NCBI GenBank assembly: GCA_012927585.1 | Contig: JABBOY010000016.1 | Span: 1-64,000, forward strand | Reading direction: 5' to 3' | DNA: 64,000 bases | DNA from: Glaciimonas sp. | Lineage (GTDB): Bacteria > Pseudomonadota > Gammaproteobacteria > Burkholderiales > Burkholderiaceae_D | Part shown: piece by piece, positions 13,198 to 22,797 of the stretch | Numbering within the stretch: position 1 is the first letter of the stretch | Layout: each line of letters opens with the position of its first letter | Translations under genes and position numbers: made by a program | The notes under the pieces: generated by a model | The model's database searches: none | Seen by the model: the letters and a program-made list of their open reading frames with translations, nothing else | Told to the model about the DNA's origin: nothing

Positions 13198-13803
13198 AAG
13201 ATTCTTGGTTTTGTCACGAGGAAAGAGAGTTCAGAATGGGTTTCCAGCTCATCTTTTCTTCCATTTTTTAGCTTTTACGAAGTTCACGAATCAGGGGTCA
13301 TAAGTGCGAAGCCTGAAGAAATTATTGCTGCAGTTTCCACGCTTGATATGCGGGCTGATCTGGTTGCCGATATGCTTTTATCCGTTCGTGAACTGCCCTC
13401 AAAAATCGGAAGAATATTCCGCAAAAATGATTGCAATAAAAAGCCTTCGCCATTTGGGTTTGATGCATTCACTTTACTTTACTTTTGCAAAATAATAATG
13501 AAATTTCGTTAGGGCTGGTAGGGCGTTTCTGGCGCCCAGATTTGCGTATTTACGCAATTTCTAACGCCCAGGAATTCCAATCATTCGACAATCCTCATGC
13601 CGCAAAGTTGGTACTACGATTCCAGGTGATCGAGTATCCAAAAGACATGCGCACCCTTCGGACCGAGACTTTCGTGTATTGCCCAAATACACGGACAAAA
13701 ATGTTATTTACGCTTTACTGGTTGGCTATCCGTCTTGCGAGTGGATGGATTAGGCGACGCACATTGGTGTCAATACAGAGAAAACTATCATTAGACAATC
13801 GCT
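13198..13803 (+). pseudogene. SRPBCC/DUF2867-like protein split by a frameshift
   Basis: Frame 1 ORF ends ...DAFTLLYFCKIIMKFR*, while EISLGLVGRFWRPDLRIY...WIRRRTL continues in another frame from about 13485. Adding one T in the run at 13482-13485 joins them (..LLYFLQNNNEISLGLVGRFW..). Confidence 0.65.
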
Positions 13804-13876
13804 AGCACGGTTGGACTGATAAAGCGTTAGCTCAACCTCCCGCGCTAATGCTGCATTGAGGCCGTGACACCTGACC

Positions 13877-14090
13877 GTAGGGCGTCAATAAGCGCAGCGC
13901 ATTGCGCCGCATGCTGATGACAGCGCAAGGATTAGGAACTGCGCTATACAGTCCTCATCACTCTATAAAAAATGTGGAGTATCACTTAAAGCCGGCATTT
14001 TTGCGCATGCTTAACATGCGGTATTAAAAAATACACTTATAGGTATATGTAGAACATGCGGCGTAATGCGCTGCGCTTATTGCGCCCTAC
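13877..14090. repeat. REP-like inverted pair (GTAGGGCGCAATAAGCG family)
   Basis: 13877-13913 GTAGGGCGTCAATAAGCGCAGCGCATTGCGCCGCATG versus 14055-14090 CATGCGGCGTAATGCGCTGCGCTTATTGCGCCCTAC. Confidence 0.88.
13974..14050 (+). repeat. Two-hairpin intergenic element (GGGAGTAT family), copy 3, nested in the REP pair
   Basis: GTGGAGTATCACTTAAAGCCGGCATTTTTGCGCATGCTTAACATGCGGTATTAAAAAATACACTTATAGGTATATG. Confidence 0.75.
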
Positions 14091-14108
14091 GAATTGCGCC
14101 TTGCGGCC

Positions 14109-15494
14109 TTAATAAATCCCAAACAGGTAATACACCGCTATCACGAAGAAAACAGCTGCGGATTTAATCAAGGTCACCATAAAAATATCGCGATACGAGG
14201 TCTTGTGGGTGAGGCCGGTAACCGCCAGCAGCGTGATTACCGCGCCGTTATGGGGCAGGGTATCCATGCCGCCGCTGGCCATCGAAGCGACCCGGTGCAA
14301 GACTTCGAGCGGGATGTTGGCAGCGTTCGCGGCCTGAATAAACATATCTGACATGGTTGCCAGCGCAATGCTCATGCCGCCCGATGCCGAGCCGGTAATG
14401 CCGGCCAGCACCGTGACGGCGATGGCTTCATTGACCAGCGGATTGGGAATGCCTTTCAACGCATCGGACACCACCACGAACCCTGGCAACGCGGCAATGA
14501 CACCGCCAAATCCGTATTCGGAAGCAGTGTTCATGGATGCCAGTAACGCGCCTCCAATCGCTGCTTTCGAGCCTTCGGCAAATTTCGCCAGGACTTGCTT
14601 GTAAGCGAATGCCATCACCGTCAAAATCCCGACTAGCAGTGCGCCTTCCACCGCCCAGATCGCAACCAGTTTCGATACTTCGACAGTCAGCGGATGTGCC
14701 GGGATGGGAACGATAAAAGTCGTGCCAAAATATTCGGGAATCGCAACGGTAAAATATTTGTTCAACACGCCGACCAGGATCAGCGGCGTAATGGCCAGCA
14801 AAGGATGCGGCAGTAGCTCTTTTTCGAATGGCTCCGGTTCATTGATATGGTCGGTACCGTAACCTTCGCCTGCATTGGCCGCCTGCCTGCGCCGCCATGC
14901 TAAATAGTTCATGCCTATAACCAGAATAAATATTGAACCGATCACTCCCAGCCAAGGCGCAGCCCAGGTAGTGGTATTGAAAAAAGTGGTGGGAATAATG
15001 TTCTGGATTTGCGGCGTTCCGGGCAGCGCATCCATCGTGAAGGTGAACGCGCCGAGCGCGATGGTGCCGGGGATCAGGCGTTTTGGAATATTGCTTTGCT
15101 TGAACATTTCGGCGGCAAACGGATACACGGCAAACACCACCACGAACAGCGATACGCCGCCGTAGGTAAGTACCGCGCAGACCAGCACGATAGCCAACAT
15201 GGCCCGTTCCCGGCCGACCAGCCGGATAATCGATGACACGATCGATTTTGAAAAGCCGGATAACTCGATGACCTTGCCGAACACGGCGCCGAGCATGAAT
15301 ACCGGGAAGTACAGCTTCACGAACCCCACCATTTTTTCCATGAAAATACCGCTAAACATCGGCAATACATAAGACGGTTCGGTAAATGCCACCGCCAGCA
15401 GTGCACAAATCGGCGCAAACAGAATTACGCTATAGCCACGGTAAGCGGCGAACATCAGCAGAAAAAGCGCTGCAATCACAATTAAAAAGCTCAT
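14109..15494 (-). CDS. GntP-family permease (gluconate/organic acid:H+ symporter)
   Basis: 461 aa polytopic; LPGTPQIQNIIPTTFF, GGMDTLPHNGAVITLL typical of GntP. Confidence 0.85.
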   Translation of the reverse strand: MSFLIVIAALFLLMFAAYRGYSVILFAPICALLAVAFTEPSYVLPMFSGIFMEKMVGFVKLYFPVFMLGAVFGKVIELSGFSKSIVSSIIRLVGRERAMLAIVLVCAVLTYGGVSLFVVVFAVYPFAAEMFKQSNIPKRLIPGTIALGAFTFTMDALPGTPQIQNIIPTTFFNTTTWAAPWLGVIGSIFILVIGMNYLAWRRRQAANAGEGYGTDHINEPEPFEKELLPHPLLAITPLILVGVLNKYFTVAIPEYFGTTFIVPIPAHPLTVEVSKLVAIWAVEGALLVGILTVMAFAYKQVLAKFAEGSKAAIGGALLASMNTASEYGFGGVIAALPGFVVVSDALKGIPNPLVNEAIAVTVLAGITGSASGGMSIALATMSDMFIQAANAANIPLEVLHRVASMASGGMDTLPHNGAVITLLAVTGLTHKTSYRDIFMVTLIKSAAVFFVIAVYYLFGIY

Positions 15495-15937
15495 TTATTT
15501 CCTGTTTTTCTTAGATCAACGGATGCTGTAAATACGTACTTTTGCGCCGTGCTTGCCGGGTCGTCGGAAGGCAGCATTCGCCTGCGCCGTAGCATAGCCG
15601 GTTTCTTGTCGTGAGCGTTAATCGGGGCCGTCGCTTTGACGCTTATTGAAATTGGTTCAAACAGCTAGAATCACCGATTAATCTGCACGCCAACCAGAAG
15701 TTTAACGAAACCGAAGCTGCGGAAACCTGGAAAGCAGGACAACCGTTGACGATTGAATGTGCTTATAAAATATACTCATAGCCATAATTGGTCTGCGCCG
15801 TATCGCAACTTCAGCGCCGGTGCTATCCGCCGGTAATATCGATTGCCATTTTTTTCATGCCTTTTGTGTTTTTCATGGACACTGTTTTCCTCCATGATGA
15901 ACGTGCCTAATCTCACATTTTGCGTTCTATTCATCCG

Positions 15938-18900
15938 ATGACCGATTTCACTGCACTTCCTGCCGACGAGTTACCTTTGCTGTACGCTCTGGCGCTGTTC
16001 GACGCCCCACTCGGCCAGACGCGGCTGATGGAGTTATTGCATCTGCTTCGACAGAAAACCGCAGCAGGCGGTGCATACGACATCAAGCAGATCAAGGATT
16101 GCCTGGTCAGCCTGAGCAAGACTGCGCTGGTACGCCAGGAAATCGGGCAAGGCTATGTGGTGCGGGACGATGTGCGCATGTCGCTCTTGCTAAAGCTGCA
16201 GCAAAGCGGCGAGATCAAGAGTTGGGTCGAAAGCGCGCGCGAGCTGCTGAAACTGCATCAGGAATATAGCCAATGGAAAGCTGCCGATGCCGCATTTTGT
16301 TGGCGCGAGATGGCGTTCTCGGCGCTGGTCGGAAATCGGCAAGAATTGATGCTCTGGCGGAGCAAATTCTTCGATGCGGCCACACCGGCGCAAGTGCTGC
16401 CCGGCAGTGCGTTTTTTAGCAGCGACGACGGCATCGCCTTATTCGCTGCGCTGGATCGTCAGGCGCAGGCGGTGCTGCTGGCCGATATGTTTTTTCGCGC
16501 TAACTGGTATCTGGATGATTGTCGTGGTGCCTACAGTTACGCCTGTGCGCGTTTTGAGACACTTGCCCTGGACTGGCCGCCTTTGACGGAATTGTTGTGC
16601 TGGCAGGCGCTATTGCGTGGCGATATCGCGCAATTACAATTGTTTCAGCAAAAGATGCGGACGCATTTCCAGCCTGAATCACTGATTGCGATGGCAATTT
16701 TCGGAGGCAATTTTGCGCTCGCCAGCGAGATTTCCGAAGTCTTTATCAAGGCGCTAAAAGTACAAGCGGGCAAGCGCAAGTTATTTTTGCCCGAGCTGAT
16801 CGGCTTGTTGTATGCCGTGGCAATGCTGGCCAAAAAAGATGCCGCAAGCTTGAAACGCGCCAAGGAGCAGGTCGATGACGGCGTCAAGCAACACCATGCC
16901 TTCGCATATTATTTACTGCAGCCTTTGGTCAATCACTTGGCGCAAGGCGTACCGCTAAAAAGCGTGGCGCTGCCGGCGCGCCCGCAGCAGGATATCGATG
17001 TCCTGTTTGAAGGACTCGCGCTGTACTGGCAGGATGCATCGCAGAATCCACCGATGCACGATAAATTGCTGCAGATGCGCGATGCCTGTCTGCAGTCAGG
17101 CTACACCTGGATTGCTGCCGAACTCGATGCGCTGCTGCATCGACAATATGCCACACCGCAAAAGCTGCCGAATTGGCACACGGAGCATCAATTTCAGCCG
17201 CTGTTCGCCGCATTGCAGCGCGAAGAAACCTGGCAACGCGCATTGACGGCATTAGCGCAGATCAAACCCGGAGTGGCTGCGGCGGTTGCCAGTGGCAGCG
17301 ATGTGCGTATCGCCTGGCTGCTCGAATCGCATCCAAACCACATTAAGTTAGACCCGCGCGAGCAAAAGCGCAGCGCCAAAGGCGTCTGGAGCAAGGGCCG
17401 CGCGGTAGCGTTGCGACGCCTGGCGCAAGAGCAAGATACTTTGCCCGGCATCAGTGAACAGGACAAGCGTATCGCCACTTGTGTGCGCAAAATGTATGAC
17501 AGTTACTACGGCGGCAGCGAGTATGAATTGAATGGCGAAAAAGCCCTGCCTTACCTGATCGGCCATCCAGCGGTGTTCTGGTTCGATGCGCCCGAGGTGC
17601 GCATCGATATCGTCAAAGGCGAAGTGGCGCTGCAACTCAAGGAGCACAGCGGCCAGATCAGCCTGCAACTGAACCCCATCATCAGCGCCGACGCACCCGT
17701 CATCTGGCGTAAGGAAACGCCGACCCGATTGGCGGTGTTCACGTCTAATCCTGAAATATTGCAGATCGCCGGCATCCTGGGCCGTGGCTTGACAGTGCCG
17801 GCCACGGCCAAGGCGCAATTGGTGGATGTGATTGCCGCCATTGCACCGCATCTGGCGATTCATTCCGATGTGCCGGAGTTGGCGGCGCACATCGCCAGCA
17901 TTGAGGCCGACACCACCTTGTTTGCCCATTTGTTGCCCTTGCAGGAAGGCTTGCGACTGCAGTTTCTGGTCCGTCCGCTGGCTGATGGCGGCTGGTTTGT
18001 GCCCGGCAAAGGCGCCGCCAATGTGCTGGGAGAACAGGGCGGTAGCGCGGTGCAGGCCAGCCGTAACTTGGCACATGAAAAGAAACGTTTGCAGCAGGTA
18101 ATGGAAGCGTGCCCCGCGTTAGCCGAAGCTGAAGAGAATGGGCAGGAGTGGGAGTTGCAGCATCCCGAACTCTGTCTGGAACTCTTGAGCGAACTCAAAA
18201 CATTGCCGGAAGATACGCTGCAACTGGTCTGGCCGGAGGGTGAGCGCTTCCGTCTGAAAGGCAGTCGTTCGCTCAAGCAAATGCGGTTGACGATCAAAAG
18301 GCAGGGCGAATGGTTCGTGGCCGGCGGCGATATCACGCTCGACGATGGCCGGGTGCTGGCCTTGCGCGAACTGTTGCAACTGATTGATGGGGCCTCCGGG
18401 CGCTTCCTGAAATTGGGTGACAACGATTATTTGGCGCTGACCGATTCCCTGCGCAAACGGTTGGAAGAATTGCGTGCGTTAGGCGAGCCGGTCGGCAAAG
18501 ACGGTGTCCGCATCAATCCGCTGGCCGCGCCGGCACTGGCCGAGTTGGCTGCGGAAGTGGGTGAGCTGAAGGCCGATGCTGCCTGGCGCGAACATGTCAA
18601 GAAACTGGACTCGTTAGCCGACTACATCCCAGTATTGCCTTCGACCCTGCAAGCCGCGTTGCGCGATTACCAGCTGGACGGTTACCAATGGCTGTCGCGA
18701 CTGGCCCGTTGGGGCGTCGGCGCTTGTCTGGCTGACGATATGGGGCTGGGCAAAACCGTGCAGGCGTTGGCGCTGTTGCTGGAGCGCGCCCCGAATGGCC
18801 CGGCGCTGGTGGTGGCGCCAATCTCAGTGGCAATGAACTGGCAAGCCGAGGTGGCCCGTTTCGCGCCCACGCTGAAGGTGCGGGCGTATCACAACAACCG

Positions 18901-20017
18901 CTCGCTGGCGGAGTTGGGGCCGTTCGATCTGGTCATCGCCAGCTACGGCATGCTGCAGTCGGATACGGAAAATTTCAGCGCCCAGCATTGGCATAGCGTG
19001 GTGCTGGATGAAGCGCAGATGATCAAGAATACTGCCACCAAGCGCAGTCAGGCCGCGATGGCGCTCAGCGCCGATTTTAAGATGATCGCCAGCGGCACGC
19101 CGGTGGAAAATCACCTGGGCGAACTATGGAATTTGTTTCGCTTCATCAATCCCGGCCTGTTGGGTTCCAAGGAACGCTTCGCGCAGCGCTTCAGCAATCC
19201 GATAGAACGCGGCGACAAGCCGGCGCGTTTGCACCTGAAAAAATTGATTCAGCCTTTTATCCTGCGCCGCACCAAGACCCAGGTCTTGAGCGAACTGCCA
19301 TCGCGCACAGAAGTCAAATTGTTAGTCGAACTGAGCGAAGAAGAACGTCATCTGTACGAAGCGCTGCGTCAGGAAGCTCTCGACAAAATCGCTCACTTGA
19401 AACCCGGCGAAGGTCAGGCCATGCATGTGCTGGCCGAAATTACCAAGCTGCGCCGTTTCTGCTGCAACCCGAAACTGGTGCTCAAGAATTCCAGCGTGCG
19501 CGGCAGCAAGCTAGCCGTATTCGGCCCTGTCGTCGAAGAATTGCTGGAGAATCGCCACAAGGCGCTAGTGTTTAGCCAGTTTGTCGACCACTTGGCTATC
19601 GTGCTCGAATGGTTGGAGCAAAAGGGCATCAGCTACCAATATCTGGACGGCAGCACGCCGCCCGCAGAGCGCATCAAACGCGTGAATGCGTTCCAGGCCG
19701 GGGAGGGCGATATATTCCTGATCAGCCTGAAAGCCGGCGGCACCGGGCTGAATCTAACCGCGGCCGATTACGTGATTCATCTCGACCCGTGGTGGAACCC
19801 GGCGGTCGAAGACCAAGCTTCCGACCGCGCCCATCGCATGGGGCAGCAAAGGCCGGTCACGATTTATCGGCTGGTGGCGCAAGACACCATCGAAGAAAAA
19901 ATTCTTGCCTTGCACGCAGAGAAACGGGACTTGGCCGACAGCCTGCTAGATGGCGGCGACGCGGCGGGAAGAATGGACACGGCAACTTTGCTGCGCTTGT
20001 TGAAGGAAGGCGGTTGA
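15938..20017 (+). CDS. SNF2-family helicase (large N-terminal region)
   Basis: LRDYQLDGYQWLSRLARWGVGACLADDMGLGKTVQALALL, DEAQMIKN, LDPWWNPAVEDQASDRAHRMGQ. Confidence 0.93.
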   Translation: MTDFTALPADELPLLYALALFDAPLGQTRLMELLHLLRQKTAAGGAYDIKQIKDCLVSLSKTALVRQEIGQGYVVRDDVRMSLLLKLQQSGEIKSWVESARELLKLHQEYSQWKAADAAFCWREMAFSALVGNRQELMLWRSKFFDAATPAQVLPGSAFFSSDDGIALFAALDRQAQAVLLADMFFRANWYLDDCRGAYSYACARFETLALDWPPLTELLCWQALLRGDIAQLQLFQQKMRTHFQPESLIAMAIFGGNFALASEISEVFIKALKVQAGKRKLFLPELIGLLYAVAMLAKKDAASLKRAKEQVDDGVKQHHAFAYYLLQPLVNHLAQGVPLKSVALPARPQQDIDVLFEGLALYWQDASQNPPMHDKLLQMRDACLQSGYTWIAAELDALLHRQYATPQKLPNWHTEHQFQPLFAALQREETWQRALTALAQIKPGVAAAVASGSDVRIAWLLESHPNHIKLDPREQKRSAKGVWSKGRAVALRRLAQEQDTLPGISEQDKRIATCVRKMYDSYYGGSEYELNGEKALPYLIGHPAVFWFDAPEVRIDIVKGEVALQLKEHSGQISLQLNPIISADAPVIWRKETPTRLAVFTSNPEILQIAGILGRGLTVPATAKAQLVDVIAAIAPHLAIHSDVPELAAHIASIEADTTLFAHLLPLQEGLRLQFLVRPLADGGWFVPGKGAANVLGEQGGSAVQASRNLAHEKKRLQQVMEACPALAEAEENGQEWELQHPELCLELLSELKTLPEDTLQLVWPEGERFRLKGSRSLKQMRLTIKRQGEWFVAGGDITLDDGRVLALRELLQLIDGASGRFLKLGDNDYLALTDSLRKRLEELRALGEPVGKDGVRINPLAAPALAELAAEVGELKADAAWREHVKKLDSLADYIPVLPSTLQAALRDYQLDGYQWLSRLARWGVGACLADDMGLGKTVQALALLLERAPNGPALVVAPISVAMNWQAEVARFAPTLKVRAYHNNRSLAELGPFDLVIASYGMLQSDTENFSAQHWHSVVLDEAQMIKNTATKRSQAAMALSADFKMIASGTPVENHLGELWNLFRFINPGLLGSKERFAQRFSNPIERGDKPARLHLKKLIQPFILRRTKTQVLSELPSRTEVKLLVELSEEERHLYEALRQEALDKIAHLKPGEGQAMHVLAEITKLRRFCCNPKLVLKNSSVRGSKLAVFGPVVEELLENRHKALVFSQFVDHLAIVLEWLEQKGISYQYLDGSTPPAERIKRVNAFQAGEGDIFLISLKAGGTGLNLTAADYVIHLDPWWNPAVEDQASDRAHRMGQQRPVTIYRLVAQDTIEEKILALHAEKRDLADSLLDGGDAAGRMDTATLLRLLKEGG

Positions 20018-20167
20018 TGTAATAGATGGGATGCGTAGAAACACAGTAGGATGGGTTGTAAGCCCAAGCCGCCGATGAAGTCTGCAAAGTTGTTGGCGTC
20101 GGGCGCCGGATATTTTTACCTATCTCGCTGAACAGCGGGAAATGACGCACTCGCAATAAGGAATCAA

Positions 20168-20485
20168 ATGCCAGTGATCTTTCGCTAAAAGGGATATCGG
20201 TTCTTCTTCTACTCGAACGAAGGCAGTCCGAGATAACCGGTATATGTGCATGTTCGCGGCCGCGATGGTGAAGCTAAATTCTGGTTGCACCCAACGGTTC
20301 ATTTGGGTGGCAGCGATGGTTTTGGTGCTCGAACTTTGCGCGAACTGGCAGAAGTCGTTGACCAAAACACAGGAGTTATTGAAAGGGCATGGAATGATTG
20401 GGACGAGCTTGACGAAGATATCGCAGTGGCGGGTCTCTTGGCCGGACACGGCGATTCTACACGCGCCACAATGATTGCTGCTTAA
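20168..20485 (+). pseudogene. DUF4160-like protein with two in-frame stops
   Basis: MPVIFR*KGYRFFFYSNEGSPR*PVYVHVRGRDGEAKFWLHPTVHLGGSDGFGARTLRELAEVVDQNTGVIERAWNDW; TAA at 20186 and 20234. Confidence 0.75.
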
Positions 20486-20596
20486 TAGGAGCAGTGCTGC
20501 ATGCCGTTATGGTCCACCAGATAACGAAACGATTGAAGAGGCATATCCGTATGAAGCCGAAGAGAGGCGCCTGGATATGGGCAGCATTCCCAAGAA

Positions 20597-21106
20597 ATGA
20601 GTAACCTCGACCAAGTCCCAACCGATTCGCCACTTAGCCAGTCAGTGACACGCGACGGAAAGACCGTACAAGTCGAGATATACGAAAACGGCGAAGGCCG
20701 CTGGCTTCTGGGAGTGATCGATGAATACGGCAACTCCACCGTGTGGGACGCTTCATTTGAAAGCGATTAAGTTGCGCTGGATGAAGTATTCAACACGATC
20801 AATGAGGAAGTAATCGATTCGTTGTTTGGTTCGCCATCCGATGTAATAGCGTCGATGACACTGGATCATCCGTTGTCGAATCCCGAGTTGGAGGAACTTG
20901 ACGACTTTCTTGGCGACGAGGATATCGAGCAAACGTCGATGGATGTCTCCACGCTGGATGGATTTTTGACCGCTATTGCCATTGGTCCATAGCTGGTAGT
21001 AGTCGACGGCCGGGACATAACTTGGGAAGAGTTCGGTGAGATGTTGATGGTCTTTGATGGCTGGCAATTCAGACTGCACATCGCTGATCCAAGTGAGGAG
21101 GTCTGA
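20597..21106 (+). pseudogene. Degraded ORF(s) with YecA/UPF0149-like segment; two in-frame stops
   Basis: MSNLDQ..VQVEIYENGEGRWLLGVIDEYGNSTVWDASFESD*VALDEVFNTINEE...ELEELDDFLGDEDIEQTSMDVSTLDGFLTAIAIGP*LVVVDGRDITWEEFGEMLMVFDGWQFRL; stops at 20768 and 20990. Confidence 0.55.
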
Positions 21107-21158
21107 ACCTGCGTCTGAACCTGCATAAGTCCTGTTCCTTGTACATACGCCGAGGACG

Positions 21159-21667
21159 ATGACGAGCCTGAATAACCTATTTTACCTTTTCGAGGGGTTG
21201 GGCAATAATAGCTTACACCGCGCCAAATCCTACGCGGCAGGCGATCTTCGAGTTCGACAAGCTAATCCCCGCAGCATCTACACGTTGCGGTACCTGCGCG
21301 ACCCGCAATTGGAACGAAACGTGCATCGTTCGCAGAACCGCATCGAGCCCTACCAACAGCTACGCTCGGCCATTGCCCAGGTCGGCGGCAAGAAGGAGCT
21401 GACCGGCAGGACCGGCATCGAAATCGAGATCAGCAACCAGTGCGCGCGGCTGGCCACGAACGCGATCATCTATTACAACTCAGCCATCCTGTCGCGGCTG
21501 CTTATCAAGTATGAAGCGACTGGGAGCACGGAAGCGCTGGCACTCTGATCAAGAAAATATCACCGGCAGCGTGGCGCCATGTTCATCTGAATGGGCACTA
21601 CACCTTTCGAAGCGACGGACAGATGATCGGTCTGGACGTGATCACCGCAGGGCTGGATTTGGGGTGA
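21159..21667 (+). pseudogene. Tn3-family transposase, C-terminal fragment (frameshifted)
   Basis: YLRDPQLERNVHRSQNRIEPYQQLRSAIAQVGGKKELTGRTGIEIEISNQCARLATNAIIYYNSAILSRLLIKYEA, then in another frame LIKKISPAAWRHVHLNGHYTFRSDGQMIGLD*, ending at an IR-like sequence. Confidence 0.8.
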
Positions 21668-21699
21668 CGGAAATTTCTGGGGTTTGGGCTTACGTCCCC
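21664..21699. repeat. Tn3-family terminal inverted repeat-like sequence
   Basis: Minus strand: GGGGACGTAAGCCCAAACCCCAGAAATTTCCGTC; GGGG terminus directly after the transposase stop. 28 nt recur at 31213-31240. Confidence 0.65.
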
Positions 21700-21728
21700 T
21701 AAAAAATAGACACCCATGGTGTCCTGAA

Positions 21729-22697
21729 TCATTTAGCGTCGCGGATGGCTTTCATGATGCTTGGTGAATCTGTCATCACAATATCGACACCCAGTTTCTC
21801 AGCCCTTGTATAGGCTGCGCGAGAATCTACGCCAAAAGTCACAATCTTCACATTGCTATTGGTTCTGAAACAACTCACTGCAGCAGGCGTCCACCAGTGC
21901 GCATTGATCGTGGAGATTCCCTCGCCCAGCGTGAATTTTTCGACCAGGGTTACTTTACGATCAAGCTCAATTCCCACCCACGTACCGGCAGGTGGCGGCG
22001 CTGCACAGTCTCCCGTTAATGCCACACTCGCCAAGCGGTCGCGGGTCGCGTCACGTGTCTCGAAAAGCTGTGCCTGCGGGTATGCTGCCATCAAACGGAT
22101 TAGCTCTGGATCGGTTGAGTAAAAGCGCACCCGTGGCCAAGCATGTTCTGCGTCCAGCACTCGCGCAATCGCGTTTACCAGCGGCGCTGCGGGTAACTGT
22201 TTCATGTCGACCAAAATCGGTACGGCATTGGGAACAGATCGCAACGCCTCTTTCAGCGTGGGAATCCGAACAGGATGATCCCGATAAGGATAAGTTTTAT
22301 TGCCCATCGCATCTGTCTGACTAAAAGCCATACCTGCATTCAATGCGCCTAACTGGGCAGCTGTCAGCGTGTTGACCAAACCTTTGCCCTCCGTTTGCGC
22401 AGACACATCTGCGGGGCGATACAACACGGGTACGCCGTCGCTGGATAACTGGACCGTCATCCATAACAAGTCCGCGCCGTTTGTCAATGAATTCTGCAAA
22501 GCGATGATCGTATTTTCCGGGCCATCTGCGGTGCCGCCACGATGGGCGGCAATCAGCGGTGCGGTTTGCCCATGGATAGGACATGCCAGTATAAAAAGGC
22601 TTAGCACCGGGGTGACCAAGCCCATCAACAACGGATGCGGACCTTGCTCCGTCAATCGGGAACCACATAATTTGGGTATTAACGATGGCGTTTTCAT
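21729..22697 (-). CDS. Glycerophosphodiester phosphodiesterase-family protein (atypical active site)
   Basis: LIAAHRGGTADGPENTIIALQNSLTNGADLLWMTVQLSSDGVPVLYRPADVSAQTEGKG; N-terminal signal-like segment. Confidence 0.8.
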   Translation of the reverse strand: MKTPSLIPKLCGSRLTEQGPHPLLMGLVTPVLSLFILACPIHGQTAPLIAAHRGGTADGPENTIIALQNSLTNGADLLWMTVQLSSDGVPVLYRPADVSAQTEGKGLVNTLTAAQLGALNAGMAFSQTDAMGNKTYPYRDHPVRIPTLKEALRSVPNAVPILVDMKQLPAAPLVNAIARVLDAEHAWPRVRFYSTDPELIRLMAAYPQAQLFETRDATRDRLASVALTGDCAAPPPAGTWVGIELDRKVTLVEKFTLGEGISTINAHWWTPAAVSCFRTNSNVKIVTFGVDSRAAYTRAEKLGVDIVMTDSPSIMKAIRDAK

Positions 22698-22797
22698 TGG
22701 ATAGAACTCGTCGTAAAAAGTAAAAAAAAGCATGCTTGCGCTAGTGCGCGGTCTAAAGGCAGCGCACCAAATCGCAACGCGCTACCTTTCGTCTTTA

